This document shows, piece after piece, positions 1-12,294 of a stretch of 64,000 bases of DNA. This DNA is from Rhizoclosmatium globosum (lineage: Eukaryota; Chytridiomycota; Chytridiomycetes; Chytridiales; Chytriomycetaceae), in assembly GCA_002104985.1 (NCBI GenBank), contig MCGO01000049.1:186001-250000 (forward strand), read 5' to 3'. How positions within the stretch are numbered: the stretch's first letter is position 1; each line of letters begins with the position of its first letter. The position numbers and the translations under genes were made by a program. The notes beneath the pieces were generated by a model. It was given only the letters and a program-made list of their open reading frames with translations, searched no databases and had not been told where the DNA came from.

Positions 1-3000
1 GTCGACAAGTGGGCCGCAACATCGCGCCAACAAAAGAAGCTTTATTCGCCAGAGTTTGTCTGCAACGGTGCAAAGTGGTGCGTGTTTCCTCCCTGCCTCA
101 GCCCCAAGCATTCGTGATCAGCAACACCCCCACCACCCCTTCCTGTACAAGCCTCACTCGCTAACTTCTACTTTGATCACATAGGCGTATTTTACTGTTC
201 CCTACTGGTAACCAGCAGTCCGACACTCTTTCCATCTTCTTGGATTCTGTGGATGCCCCGACTATGCCAAAAGATGGTCAATGGCATATTTGTGTACAGT
301 TCTCGTTAGCCATTGTGAACCACAAGAAGATCAGTTTATCGATCATCCAGTAAGCTGTACTTTGCACTTTGTCATCCACTTGCTGATTACAAAAACCAGC
401 CGCTCAACATCGTTTTAACCCATACGAAGCTGACTGGGGTTTCAACCACTTGGTTAAATTGAATCATCTCACAGTTCCTCTTGACGGGTCTCAGCATGCA
501 CTCATTGAAGACGACCAAGCTCTGTTCATTGTTCACATGCGTGTTATGAAGGACGTTACTGGATACCTCTGGCATAACTACATCAACTACGACTCAAAGA
601 CTGCAACAGGTCTTGTGGGTCTCAAGAACCAAGGTGCTACATGCTATATGAATTCGATTCTCCAATCCCTTTACTTTATCCCATACTTCCGTAAAGCGAC
701 GTATCACATCCCTACCGACGCCGATACACCTACAAAGAGTATTCCATTGGCTCTTCAACGTGTTTTCTACCATCTTCAATTGAGCGACTCTCCCGTTGGG
801 ACATCTGAACTCACATCTTCGTTTGGTTGGACGTCGGCTGACTCTTTCATGCAGCATGACGTTCAAGAATTCAACCGTGTCCTTCAAGACACTCTTGAGA
901 CGAAAATGGTGGGCACTAAAGCTGAAGGTGCCATCAGAAACCTGTTTTTGGGAGAGTATAAGAGTTACATCAAGTGTATGGACGTTGAATTCGAAAGCAG
1001 TCGTGGAGAAGTGTTTTACGACGTGCAGTTGAATGTAAAGGGTTGTAAAAACGTTTTGGAGAGTTTTAAAGAGTATGTGGATGTTGAAACTTTGGAGGGG
1101 GATAATAAGTATCAGGCAGAAGGGTTTGGACTTCAGAGAGCTAAGAAGGGTGTTGTGTTTACAAGTTTCCCGCCTGTGTTGTTCATGCAGCTGAAGCGCT
1201 TCGAGTATGATATGGAGAGGGATTCCATGGTCAAAGTGAGTCCCTTTTATCATTTTCATCACAGTGTTAAACAACTTTCCGCCAGATCAATGATCGATAT
1301 GAGTACCCAGACGAACTTAACCTCGACGCTTTCTTGGAAACTAAGCCTGCAGTTCCTCAAAACTATTGGCTTTACGGAGTCCTTGTCCACTCTGGTGATC
1401 TCTCAGGTGGTCACTACACTGCTTTCTTGCGCCCAAAGAAAGCGGGTGACAGATGGTTTAAATTCGACGATGATCGTGTCACCCCCTGCCTTCCAAAGGA
1501 GTCTTTGAAGACAACTTCGGTGGCGAATCTCTCGCCGCACTCAAACAGAGTCTTTGCTGCAGCAACAAAAACTTACAGTTCCAAAGCCAGCAAAGCGTTT
1601 CACTAATGCTTACATGTTGATTTATATCAGACAGCAGGACACTGAGAGCATTTTTGCGGAAGTTGGGGAAGAGGACATTCAAGGACACTTGAGTAAGTGT
1701 ATATAGTATTGTATCAAATTTCTTATGTGTGGAAACAGGAAGTCGCTTTGAAGCTGAAAGGTTGAAGCAGAACGACTCGCCAAGGAACGTGCCGAAGCCC
1801 ACTCTAGTCAACACAAAAATCCTCCTTGAAGAACATGTTATGAAGCATCGTGGATTTGACTTATGCAACTTTGATAACAAGGCATACCCTGTCACCCCAG
1901 TTCTTACAATCCGATTCAAACGCGAAGAGACTGTCTTTGGACTTAAGCAAGCCATTTTGAAAGAGATTGGAGGAGGTGTGACAGTGGACCGGTTGAGAGT
2001 ATGGACTCTGGTTGGAAGACAGAACAAAACCGTGCGACCTGACACGCTTTTGACGACTTCCGATGACGGTGCCACTCTTGAGCAAGTACGACTCAAGTTG
2101 GCGAACCTTTCGCAGGAGTTGCGACTGTTTGTTGAAATTGTTGATGTAAACGGTGGCGAAGGGGACGAGTGCCAGGAAGCCCTAAGGGGGCAGACAAGAG
2201 TTTAACTCTGTTCTTGAAGTATTATGATCCCACCACATCGATTATTCGGTGAGTATGCGTAATTGTTTTAGTGTCTGATTTCTAATTCGGTTGTGAAGGT
2301 ATGCTGGCAAAGTATTTGTGCCTAACAAGGGTGTCAAGATTACAGAGATGCTTCCCATTCTCTGGAATCGAGCAGGGCTACCACCGAAGACACCGTTGCT
2401 CTTGTTTGAGGTTTGTTCCTATTTTGTTCAAACGCTCGAACTCACTTTTCTTCTTGAACAGGAAGTGAAACCTGACATGATTGACGAGTTGAAGGTCAAG
2501 CAAACATTCGCTAGTGCTGAATTAGGTGACGGTGATATTATTTGCTTCCAACGTGATATGTCACGGTTCGAATCTCAAATTGAGGACAAGAGCATTGCAC
2601 TGTTCAGCAATACTATGACTCTATGCATAATCGCAATACTGTCGTATTCAAGCCTCGCCCAGCTGATCGTCCTCAAAATTCACTGAGGAGTTGGAGCTTA
2701 TGATGCACAAGAAAATGCCATATGATGATGTATGTTGTCTTAATCTTTACTATGTGCTAAGAGATTCTAGGTTCTGAGCAAATTAGGAGAAAAATTGAAG
2801 GCGGACCCATTGAAGATCCAACTTTACACCAGCGCAGGTCTAATGACAAAAACTCCTGTTCGTAAAGGTCTGTATGGTGAAAAGACAAACCTTCAAGATA
2901 TTCTCAATTCTGGCTTCTACAACCAGCTGATGGCAACTTCTGTTCTTTATTACGATGTGTTGGAGGTGGAAGTTACTGAGCTTGAAAAGAACCGTTTTGT

Positions 3001-3748
3001 CAGAATCAGCTTCGTCGACCGTCATTTGGTTGAATGGGTGAGTGTTTTAACTTGTGTGTCGTTTGTAAGGTATTAACCAAATGTACAGGGACCTATTGAT
3101 TGTTGGTCTCTAAAGTGCCCACCGAGTGAACTTATCAAAAAGTTCAAGGCACAGTTGTTGATTGCCGATTGCACCTCGAGCAGATTTGCGTGTCTATGAA
3201 GTGATTGGACACAAAATTCACAAATTCTATGGATGAGTGATTCTATTTCCAACTTGACGGAAGTTTCCATGCTTTATATTGAGGTACGTGATTCACTACA
3301 ACTGGTCGTCAATCTTACAAATTTTTGCAGGAGGTTGTTGCTGAAGACAAGTTGGCGAAAGGTGATGCCTACGTACACGTCTTCCACTTCAATCAAACAC
3401 CTGCTCGTGGACACGGTATTCCATTCAAGTTCCCACTGCGCAAGGTTTGTTCATGCATTTGTTTTTCGGGATGATTCTGATTATTTTGCACAGGGAGAAT
3501 CGTTTGCTGTGACCAAAGAAAGGCTCTTGTCACGAATCAATTTAGCACAGGATAGAGAAGCTGCCAAGAAGGCGAAGTTCTTTATTGTCCCATCTGGATT
3601 CTCCAAACCGGTGGAAATTGTTGACTCAGACGTTCTGACGGAGAAGAGCTTTGGACCTTATGATTACATTGGAATTGACCATGCGATTCGCGGAGAACGC
3701 GTTGTTCGGGATGTCAATGCCGGTGTTGGAATCAAGATTACTGGTTGA
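1..3748 (+). CDS. USP7: USP7-like ubiquitin carboxyl-terminal hydrolase (5' end outside window)
   Basis: Cysteine protease that removes ubiquitin from substrates, normally nuclear. The window opens inside the N-terminal MATH/TRAF-like domain (exons about 1-77, 185-349, then from 400), which ends at EADWGF. The catalytic core follows: Cys box GLKNQGATCYMNS near 616-655, QLKRFEYD near 1190, His box SGDLSGGHYTAF near 1390, then FKFDDDRV. Downstream exons (about 1740-3748) match the C-terminal ubiquitin-like HUBL region of USP7 in order, finishing with a segment like the family's activating tail (IGIDHAIRGERV). Short GT-AG introns separate the exons. Frame breaks are needed near 325, 1500, 1605 and 3190, and introns alone do not explain them. 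Orthology to animal and fungal USP7/Ubp15 is clear from domain order; the true start codon is not in the window. Confidence 0.9.
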
Positions 3749-3830
3749 TGTGTATTTTAGATTTCGTGTTTCTTTTTCCATTCTATAAACGATAGTTCTC
3801 TTTCCTTGATTTGCAACTTGACAAACACCA

Positions 3831-6800
3831 ATGCCATCGCCACCCCCACTTCAGCTGCCAGCATTCAACCCTTCCCTTGTTCGTGAACATCTAAACGACC
3901 AGCTACTGCGCCATTGAAGGCAAAAGAGTTTCATATTCCGTTTGAAGACTTTGCCTCAACAATTGTTTCCAACACAAGAAACAATGGTCTCCGCCAATGG
4001 ACCCGCGCAAGAACAGCACTTCCAACGCGACGTATCGATTTGGATGAACCACTTTGGCACATTGATCGTGTTACTGTTTCCGCGTCAATATCGCAAAGGA
4101 ACATGAAGCCACCTACCATTCATACTCAGACAGTTCGTTACGGCTCAAACCTTGATGAAACCGCCTCAACCTCGGCCGCCTTCATCGCAAGAGTCGGGAA
4201 TGGTTCAACGTCCCGGCCATCAACTGCTGCATCCAGGTTAATCCAGAACCGTTCAGTCAAACGACCTACAACTGCTGGTCCGAAACTTGGAGGGAATATC
4301 CCTGAAATCAGCACATCATTCCCGCCGTGCCCCACTCAACAAGATCCTCCCGTCAGTATCAAGCCTAACTCAGAGTATCGAGCAAAATCTGCTGGCGCAC
4401 GTCCAAATTCGGCACGAATCCATTCATCGCGTTCAAAGAAAACAATTGATACAGAATTTGCTCAATTACGTGCCCGAGAAGGGCCTGAAATGGATATGAT
4501 GTGGGTTGCTGATAAAACTTGTTTGAATGTGAGTTTCTTGTTGTGAATGACTTCGTAGTTAACTCTTCGACAGGGTCTTTATCCACTTATTGGATCTGGA
4601 TTGTACCATCTGCATCTAATTTCACAAAGATTCTTGATCCTTGCGTTATTACCTTGGGAAGTAATCGTAAGACGAATCCTGAACCTGAACTGCAACGCCC
4701 TCCAAGTGGAATGATCAAATACGAGAGTAAACAAACCAAAGAGGTGGCTTAGCATCACTGTTTAAGAGTAGCATTCTAATCAAGTCAACTGTAGTACAAA
4801 CACATCATCCCAAAGCCTGTATTTGAAAGGATTCCCCCACCTACTCCGCCAGTCGACAATAGAAAAACTCCGTTCTTGACTCCAAACTGGACTCCAAATA
4901 CAGCTGGATACCAGTTAGAAATCTATCCACCTACTCATCCCTTCTTCTCACCAAACAACATATCCGCCGCTACAACACCCCGTCATCCAGATTACGAATA
5001 TCCTGACCCAGTTCTTACACCAATCGAAACTCTTCCACATTTATGCCATTTAAATTCTGTGACAAACTATGAACAAGATCAAGAATGTTTTCCAGTTTGT
5101 AACGGAATTCTTATGCACACCTCGCCTTCATTTGTTGTATTTCGGGAGTGGATCATTTACGAAAACAAACGAGGCCGAAATATTGCTTGGGTTAGCATTA
5201 TGTTTATAATTCGGAAGATTGAGACGTTTTGTTCCTTCAACAGAGGTAAAGAAATGACAGTTTTCACAGCTTCTCAAACGTTATACAGTTGAATGGGCGG
5301 ACGTTAGTAAATCGAAGATCTTGGAGCTCTTGAGCAGACCCATCATTCAACGTATAGATCTTGAAGATCTGTTGTACTGCTTTTCCAATCGGGAGGAGGT
5401 ATTCATTGAATCTTCAATCCAAAATTTAATTCACCGAGTTGCACAGATCAAAATATTCATTGAGTCACCTGGTCATGTCTTTCGATGCAAAGGAGGTGCT
5501 GTTGCAACAGCAAAACGGTTAGCTGAGGTTGTTCGGACCAAACTGACGAGGTATGCTTATGAAGGTTTAACAAAACTAAAAACGGCTGTAGAAAGCATCA
5601 TCTGGCAATGGTCCGAGCCTTACGCGCCGCTGAACGTTTCGTGTTGGCCAGACGTCGCATTTTGAAGCTTCGGTATTGGGATTGTAAAATTGCGGTAATA
5701 GTTTTTGAACTTAAATAATTCCTTTTAAAACGACAAATATAGGAGAAATTTGCGTTGCAGAAACCTCAGGCGTTGGCTATGGTTGAAGACCTGAAATTGC
5801 ATTGGAAAGAGCGATATGAGGGTCAAAAAAGGTTTCATTATCAACTTTTGATTAAAGCTAAAGTGAATTTCAAAGAGTAGTTATTCACCTGCCGTCAGTA
5901 AGCTGTCCCTTGGAAATTCGAAACATCATGTCGAGTGTAAAAACTAAGCAACTTCAGCAGATTGGAAGGTCCGTTCTCGATTTTATGCAGAAAATGCTTA
6001 GTTTGATTTTAGGTTTCGAGATTTGTTGGATCCAAACGTCACCATTATTTACGTTTCTTATCCAATGGACGAAGATTTGCACAATACTTTCCGATACTAC
6101 CTTCGTAAGCACAACATACTTGAAACTCATTGATATTAAAATTGAATCAAGAGCAACTATTCTTCGATCATCGTTATGATGAGGATCTTTCAGTGATTCA
6201 AAGATTTCACATACTTGTGCCCGACAACCATAAATTCTTTCAGAAAACTGCATCTTTAACTTCTATGCTGCTGGCTAGTGTTCACTCAATGAAGAAATTG
6301 AAAGAATTAGTTGGCTCAGCACCAGCATACATTGTCCCAGGAATGATTGGGAATCCTGAAATAGAACTAAGCGCATTACTTCAAATACCTCTATTTTCCG
6401 ATATTGAAATTCCGCAACAGTTTCAATTTAGTCCAACTATGCAGACTGAGTTCATCTCTCGATGTGATGTTGCCATGCCGCCAAGTCAAACAATTAAAGC
6501 AAATTCAATCGACGAAATGATGTCAACAATACAGCAAACCGTAATGGAAAATTATTCTATTAAAAGATGGATGTTCAAGCTCAATAATCAACCAGAGCAG
6601 ATGGGAATCCTATATTGGGATACTCTGGAAGTATCGTCAAAGTCCTGTGAATCAATAGACACTATGAAAACAAAGATTCATCAACATATAATTCAGAATG
6701 CGAAACTAGTTTGTCAGGACATTCAGTTGCAGGCCGTGGTGAAAAAACGGCGTGTTCGAAAACAGAAGGAAGCAGCGCAAGTTCCGCAACAAAAAGTCGT

Positions 6801-9291
6801 ATTGACTCAAATTGAGATCTATTTAGAGTTATTTGTGAAGCATGGCGGAGTGATTCAAGCAGCGCCTCCGGTTGCGTATGAGGAAACGGGATTGCTTGCG
6901 GAAAAGACACGTCAAGAGTTTCCAACTAGATTTCCTAGCGTCCATTTTCTCATTAAGCCGGATATGACGCACGAGTTGATATGTACATCTGACCAGGTCA
7001 GTTGTTTTGTGTTTTGTGAAATTAAATTGACTAATTACTTATTTTCGTAGCTCTCTGTAACTCCTTATCGATTTTGGGGTTGCTTGATTCCCCAACAGTC
7101 TTGTCATAGCGATGAGCTCGCAATAGCTGCTCTCGAAGTGGTAAATAGTATGAAATTCCGTGGTTATTTCGGATACATAACAGTCTCATTTGTAACTTGG
7201 GACGAGCACACGACTGTGAGTAACTTATATCTGATTGATGTCTCTTAAAATCCTATGCGACTAGTCTCGAAGGCATTTATGGTGTACATCTGTGAAACCT
7301 TATGTGAATGACAACCTCGTGTATTGCATGAATTACCTAACAGCTACCAGTACAAAAGCAGTTCAGCCAGGTTTTTCATCCTCAGGCTCAATACACCTCG
7401 ATTTAAATCGTGCGCGCAAAATAACCTTCAAATATCTGGAAAACAACAAGTTTATCGACTTACCCAAAGTGAAGAGAGCTGCGAAGATGGCTGCCTTTGA
7501 AGGAGACGAAGATCCTGTTGTGCGATTTGGAGTTTATACTCCCAGCTTCAGGCATATTGGTTTGTCAAGTTTGACTCCTGTTGGAGTTGAGGCTTTATGC
7601 TTGGACTCCGGTTTTTCTATGCATAATAAGGTGAGTTAAGCTGTTAAGTTCTGTGGGTTGACAATCTCTTCAGTGGAAACGAGGAGTCATGGCGCTAAAT
7701 GCTGAACGCCATAGCCCTGAACAAATGTCGCTGCTGTAAGTAAATCTGCGAAGATGATGCGAAACTAATCATGTGTGAAATTAGGTTTTCAGAAGAATCC
7801 TGCTCTGCCTGTCTTGAGCTTGTTCTCAAGGCCCTCCCAGTTGTCTATCGACGGTTAATGACTATCGAGTCTGAAGAGCTCTCAAACTTCGTTGTAAGTT
7901 TGCAGACGTTTGAACTCGTTTTTGACAGAACCACAGGACGCCGCTTATGCTTTGATCCCCGAATTTCGTCGAGCGCGATACAGAGAATCTTTAACGAAAC
8001 GAGCATCTGTAGCAGGGCGAAGAAACACAAATGAACCAGAAAACTACGAAGTCTGTTGGCGGCCAACGATGGGTAAAATAACGGGTTCCATGTCGTCGGA
8101 AGGGGAAAGTCTTGGAATTGCAATTAATATTGAAGATGCTGACTCGGATTATGGCGAAGAAGACGAGGACGAGGACGAAGTTGGTGCCGAATTGAGCAGG
8201 ACAGGAAGTATGCTTCGTTCATCTGCACTCTCTACATTCGATGTGTCTCAAGACAAAGATTATATTGCTAACACAAGCTTGTCGCCGACTATGAATATAG
8301 TAGACAACACAATGAACGTGTTTGTCTCTGGCGCCGATACAATCACGCTTTTGACTGAGCAAGAAAGTCTGCAACTCAAGAAGAAGCTGGCTTCAAATGC
8401 ATTAGAAGAGCTGATTATACAAGTTATTGATTTGCCGGACTACAAGGAAATCGGAATCGATGATTTCAGCCCCATTCATCGGTTAAGACTAGTTTCAAGC
8501 AAAGTGCAACACAAAAAAGCACCTCCAACCATCATGCCTGATCCAAAAAGCATAGCATTGTTGAACTCTCTGATTCCTTCGAATTCACTATGGGCAAAAT
8601 ATCCTGAATATGGAGAAATCGAAGACTATGAACCTGTTATGCCCGAACGAGGCTTTGATGAACGCCGTATACCCCTCGGACTTCCCGTTGAAGAATATTT
8701 ACGTAGAATTGCTATCATGGGTGAAGAAAACGATCGCCGCATCGCCGCTGAACGCGAACGTAGAGCCAAATTGGAGGAAGAGCTCCGAAAAGAAGCGAAC
8801 GTAAAAAACAAATCGAGGAAGAAGAGCGCGCATTGAGGGAGTTGGCTGAATTGATTGAAAGGGAAAAGAAAGAATGGTTGGCATCTGGGAAAGCGTTGAC
8901 GGATAAAGTCCAACAAGAAATTGAGGATGCAACGAAGCGACACTTTTTTGATTTGAAGCAGAAGGAGGAGGAAGAACGGAGGTTGAAGGAGGAGGCGGAA
9001 CACTTGAGCCAGATGAAGCATTTGCGACTGAGTGATTTCATGGGTAAATATTCTCGACAGTCAGTGGGACCAAGGCATGAGACTCCAAAAGGGACGGCTG
9101 CTCGAAAACGACCATCTGTCGCTGAACGAGAAGCTAAAAAGGCACCTGTCGCAAATAACTTTCGTCGAGGAAGTCTTTCTGTCACAGTCATGTCACAATC
9201 ATCTACAATTCCATCAATTACAATGAGAGGAGTTGGAGAACACCTTCTCGGTTTTCGACCGGCAACAAAATTACAAACTATACAAGATTAG
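3831..9291 (+). CDS. IQCH: IQCH-like cilium/flagellum-associated protein with coiled-coil C terminus
   Basis: The central and C-terminal exons follow the order of animal IQ motif-containing protein H, a sperm/axoneme protein. Landmarks are GLYPLIGSGLYHLHL (about 4573), LARRRILKLRYWD (about 5645), AYIVPGMIGNPEIE (about 6327), RWMFKLNN (about 6568), FVKHGGVIQAAPP (about 6832) and the LIKPDMTHELI stretch before 6995. The N terminus is rich in RPSTA-type serine/proline repeats. After 7930 the frame continues into an acidic linker (GEEDEDEDEVG, about 8155) and a charged coiled coil (8700-9030) that I do not know from animal IQCH; it could be a lineage-specific extension or a fused second gene. Start: ATG 3831 needs a frame correction near 3885, and ATG 3914 is the fallback. 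More breaks occur near 5300-5320 and 8810. An AATAAA overlaps the region just after the stop. Confidence 0.75.
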
Positions 9292-9331
9292 AATAAAGAT
9301 TGTACTTTACTTAAATCGATAAGTATATATC

Positions 9332-11132
9332 TCACAAAGACGCAACAACCCATTCGCGAAATTGAACAACAAGAAACTCCGGAACACACAAACGCATCGC
9401 AGGCCCACTCGAAGGAATCAAACACTCGGTATAAAAACTGCCCAGTTCCGTCTTCAAATAATCACGCACTTTGACATCAACCGTTACTCGATCTTGAGGA
9501 GGGCACTCCTTAAACTGTGGATGAACATCCTGGATAATCCTATCAAAACTTCTGATTAATAAAATGCCTGATATACCAAAGACTCAACGCTTCATAATAG
9601 TCAGACTATGACCGTCCCGCGTATACATCATATCATCTTTGTCTTGAAACTGTGGCCGCATCTCCTCCACTCTAGCACACGCAATCTCAACCAACTCGTT
9701 GAAACTATACCCCGCCAAACGCGCATCGTATTCTTTTTGTTCAGGAGAGGTACGTTTCCCAGTTCCATTCGCGACAATTCAACCCGCTTTCGTTTCTGAG
9801 ATTCGCCTCTTTCACCGTCGTCATCGAATCCTGACAACTCGCAGCCTGATTTGTTAAGGTACTCAATAAATGCATCGTGTAAGGTAGTAGGAATAACGCG
9901 GGCCTTTGCTTTACGCGTGATACATTGTTTCGTTACGCCTGGTAAGTGGTTCAATTAAGAAATAAGTGGACTTTGCTGGCGAGGAGGAAGAGTTTTTGTA
10001 TAATGGGTATGGGACGGAGAATGTCAGGCCAAGGTGTGTCTGTAGTTTCATGGCGGAATCGCTGTCTGATTTATCTCTCGTTTCTGGTGGGAGTTAAATG
10101 GGGAATCGGCTTTGAAGACGGAATAACTTCATTTTGTTGAGTATCAGGTTTTTCTGAATGCAGCATTGACCGAAGATTCTTGGATCGCGACAGAAACGGA
10201 AGCTGAGGCTGACATCAAGACCTTCTGTTGAATCCTATTTTGGACACATATTCCACCAACCCATCAGCCAATCTCTCTGGCACAGCAATAGCTCTCTGCA
10301 CCCGCTTAGTTCCAACAATTCTCGATGGGAGATACACTGTAGGCAGGTTTTGACGCTGAGAAACTTTCGTACTCGGTTCGATATATTAATGGTAGGAGAG
10401 ATTTTCTTGGTTGGGTATTTACGAAAGATTTCAGGGTATGGCCGATAGCCGTCCGTGTTTGGAGTTATTCCGTCTTCAAGAAATGGATGAATGGGAAATG
10501 GGTAGGTAGTTGGGAAAATGGGTGCTACAGCGGAAATGAGTAATTTGTCCGAAGTGAAGGATGAGGAAGTTGGGATGATTGGCCGGACGGTGTCTGGACT
10601 ATGGCACACGGGTGGAGCCTCTAAGGAGGCACTTAAAGTGGGACCAATATCATCAGGGGAATCGATGGATGTGAGTTTGTTCTTAGTGTTCGGACACGAT
10701 AAGATCACAAGGGCAGGTTCTGGATCAACAGACGCGTCCATAGTTGAATGTAGAACAGAAATGCTATTTAAATGAGCAGCAGAGATCGGTGTAACTGGGC
10801 TCTCAGGAGTAGGACTGCAATCGGATGAAGTGGCAAGCAATGTTTTGGAATCTTGGTCAAGAGTTGCCATGTACAGCTCTACAGCAGTTTATATCAGTAT
10901 AAAGCTGTGAAGGAAAGGATAGATACCGAAGCTGAGGGTTGGGTAAACGGCTTGGGTCCCTCGTGGTTATTCAGGAGAACAGCAAAGAATCGGCTTCTGA
11001 TGCGGCGATCTGAATGAAGAAGACTTTTGTTGAATCTGGCTGTGGATTGATGATGCCAGGCCGAGCGCCGTGCTCGTCAATAGTCTCTTGGATCATTCGA
11101 AGGTAATATTTTGGGGAAAGTTCGGACGACAT
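9332..11132 (-). CDS. Uncharacterised protein, multi-exon
   Basis: I do not recognise this family. A spliced minus-strand gene is supported by collinear protein-like segments: a start at MSSELSPKYYLRMIQET (11132), an intron about 10883-10927, a Ser/Thr/Pro-rich middle (MATLDQDSKT... from 10870), a conserved-looking block EIFRKYPTKKISPTINI (about 10400), VPERLADGLVEYVSKIGF (about 10250), ARVIPTTLHDAFIEYL (about 9880), SFNELVEIACARVEEM (about 9690), and a last block ending in IPSSGPAMRLCVPEFL before the stop at 9332. Frame changes near 10320, 10190 and 9740 are needed. The low-complexity middle flanked by ordered ends suggests a regulatory or scaffold protein, but no catalytic motif is visible. 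It lies downstream of dethiobiotin synthetase on the same strand; no functional link is evident. Confidence 0.5.
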
Positions 11133-11232
11133 TTCACGTTTGTTTCAAACACCAGCTATCAATTTAAATGCTCCAGTGCCTCAGTTAGTTTCGAGAAAGT
11201 TAACTGTGAGCTGTATGCTTATTAGCATTCTT

Positions 11233-12164
11233 TTATTTTGCCAAAGCCAAGGCCATTACAGTTTGCTTCATTGTTTCATCAATTTCACTGAAATACTTGA
11301 GTAGATTCTCCCTATCCTCTGTCGCACTGCCTGATACTGGTCGTTCAGGAGGAGTAGGTACTACAACAACGTTGGCATCGACATAGTTACGAATTACTTC
11401 GTGGTTCAAGTATCGCTTGTTTTCAAATAGAAGGACCAGCGGAACCGAGAATCCTCTTGCTCGCAGTGATTCATGTGAGCACAATGTTGTTGAGATTCCA
11501 CCAAGTCTTGAATCTCCAATTAAAATCGTTGAAGGAATTGGTTGAGGTGATAGAGACTTGTAGACATCAGATTGAAGGGTTCCCGATGCAGTTGGCGAAT
11601 GTACGCCTGGAATTTGATGTTTTAGATAACAAATGACAACTGTTTGATTTGATCTGTATTATACCTCCTGCAGTTTCGACGAGTATGAATCCACCCTTAG
11701 TTTGATCCATTTGCTTGATTCCGTTCTGAACGGCCTCTTGAATAGCTTTCTTGAATGCATCATCAGAAATAGGTCGCTTCTCCTACAGCAGATATCCGAT
11801 ATCAACATCATGTATACGTATTCAGATTTCCTTTGATGAACTCACTTCAATAGCAGCCAGATGCGGGCTCACTGGGTCCTTGTAGGTAAACAGTGTTGAC
11901 GCCTGAATACCCTTCGCAAACAAGCCACGAATCTAAGCAGCACCGCGCACTCAGCCCACACCAATACCGCCAATCAATACAACACAACACAAACCAATAC
12001 CTTGAATCCGAGTCCGTTGGAAATCCCGTCTGAACTGGTTTGACGTACGCCACATTCTTCGCGCCAAACGCCAACGCCGCGCCCCGACAAAGCGCCGCCG
12101 AGAACAGCGTCTTTCCGAGGTCCGTGTTCGCCGCAAAAGCTGCGACCGAAGTGATGCGTGTCAT
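11233..12164 (-). CDS. Dethiobiotin synthetase (BioD type)
   Basis: ATP-dependent carboxylation and ring closure of 7,8-diaminopelargonate to dethiobiotin, the penultimate biotin step. Exon 1 (from 12164) carries the P-loop AANTDLGKTLFSAAL, a variant of the usual GTDVGKT, and VKPVQTGFP. Later exons give GGFILVETAGG (about 11670), the nucleotide-site strand LVETAGG, then GDSRLGGISTTL and SHESLRARGF (11480). This order matches the BIO3 half of plant and fungal BIO3-BIO1 fusions, but the reading frame stops at 11233 with no aminotransferase half, so it is probably monofunctional. At least three short introns are present, and the exon 1 to 2 junction near 11940-12000 is uncertain. The start lies head to head with biotin synthase, so the two last biotin enzymes probably share regulatory DNA. 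Confidence 0.88.
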
Positions 12165-12294
12165 TGTGATGTTTGTTGGTTGATAGAAGATCTTCCCGGT
12201 TTTTCCGACGATTCAAAACCATCTCAGAAACAGAAGAACAACCAATGCTCGCTCTGACCCGCCTCACGCACCAACCGGCCTTCTCGCCAGGACA
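12165..12294. promoter_or_regulatory. Short divergent promoter between dethiobiotin synthetase and biotin synthase
   Basis: Only 130 bp separate the two start codons, or about 80 bp if biotin synthase starts at the upstream ATG at 12245. The segment must hold both 5' UTRs and any shared regulatory site. No TATA-like box is obvious. Confidence 0.6.

Noticed and set aside
594..1274. 226-codon minus-strand frame
   Set aside because: It is the antisense shadow of the USP7 catalytic domain and has no resemblance to a protein family.
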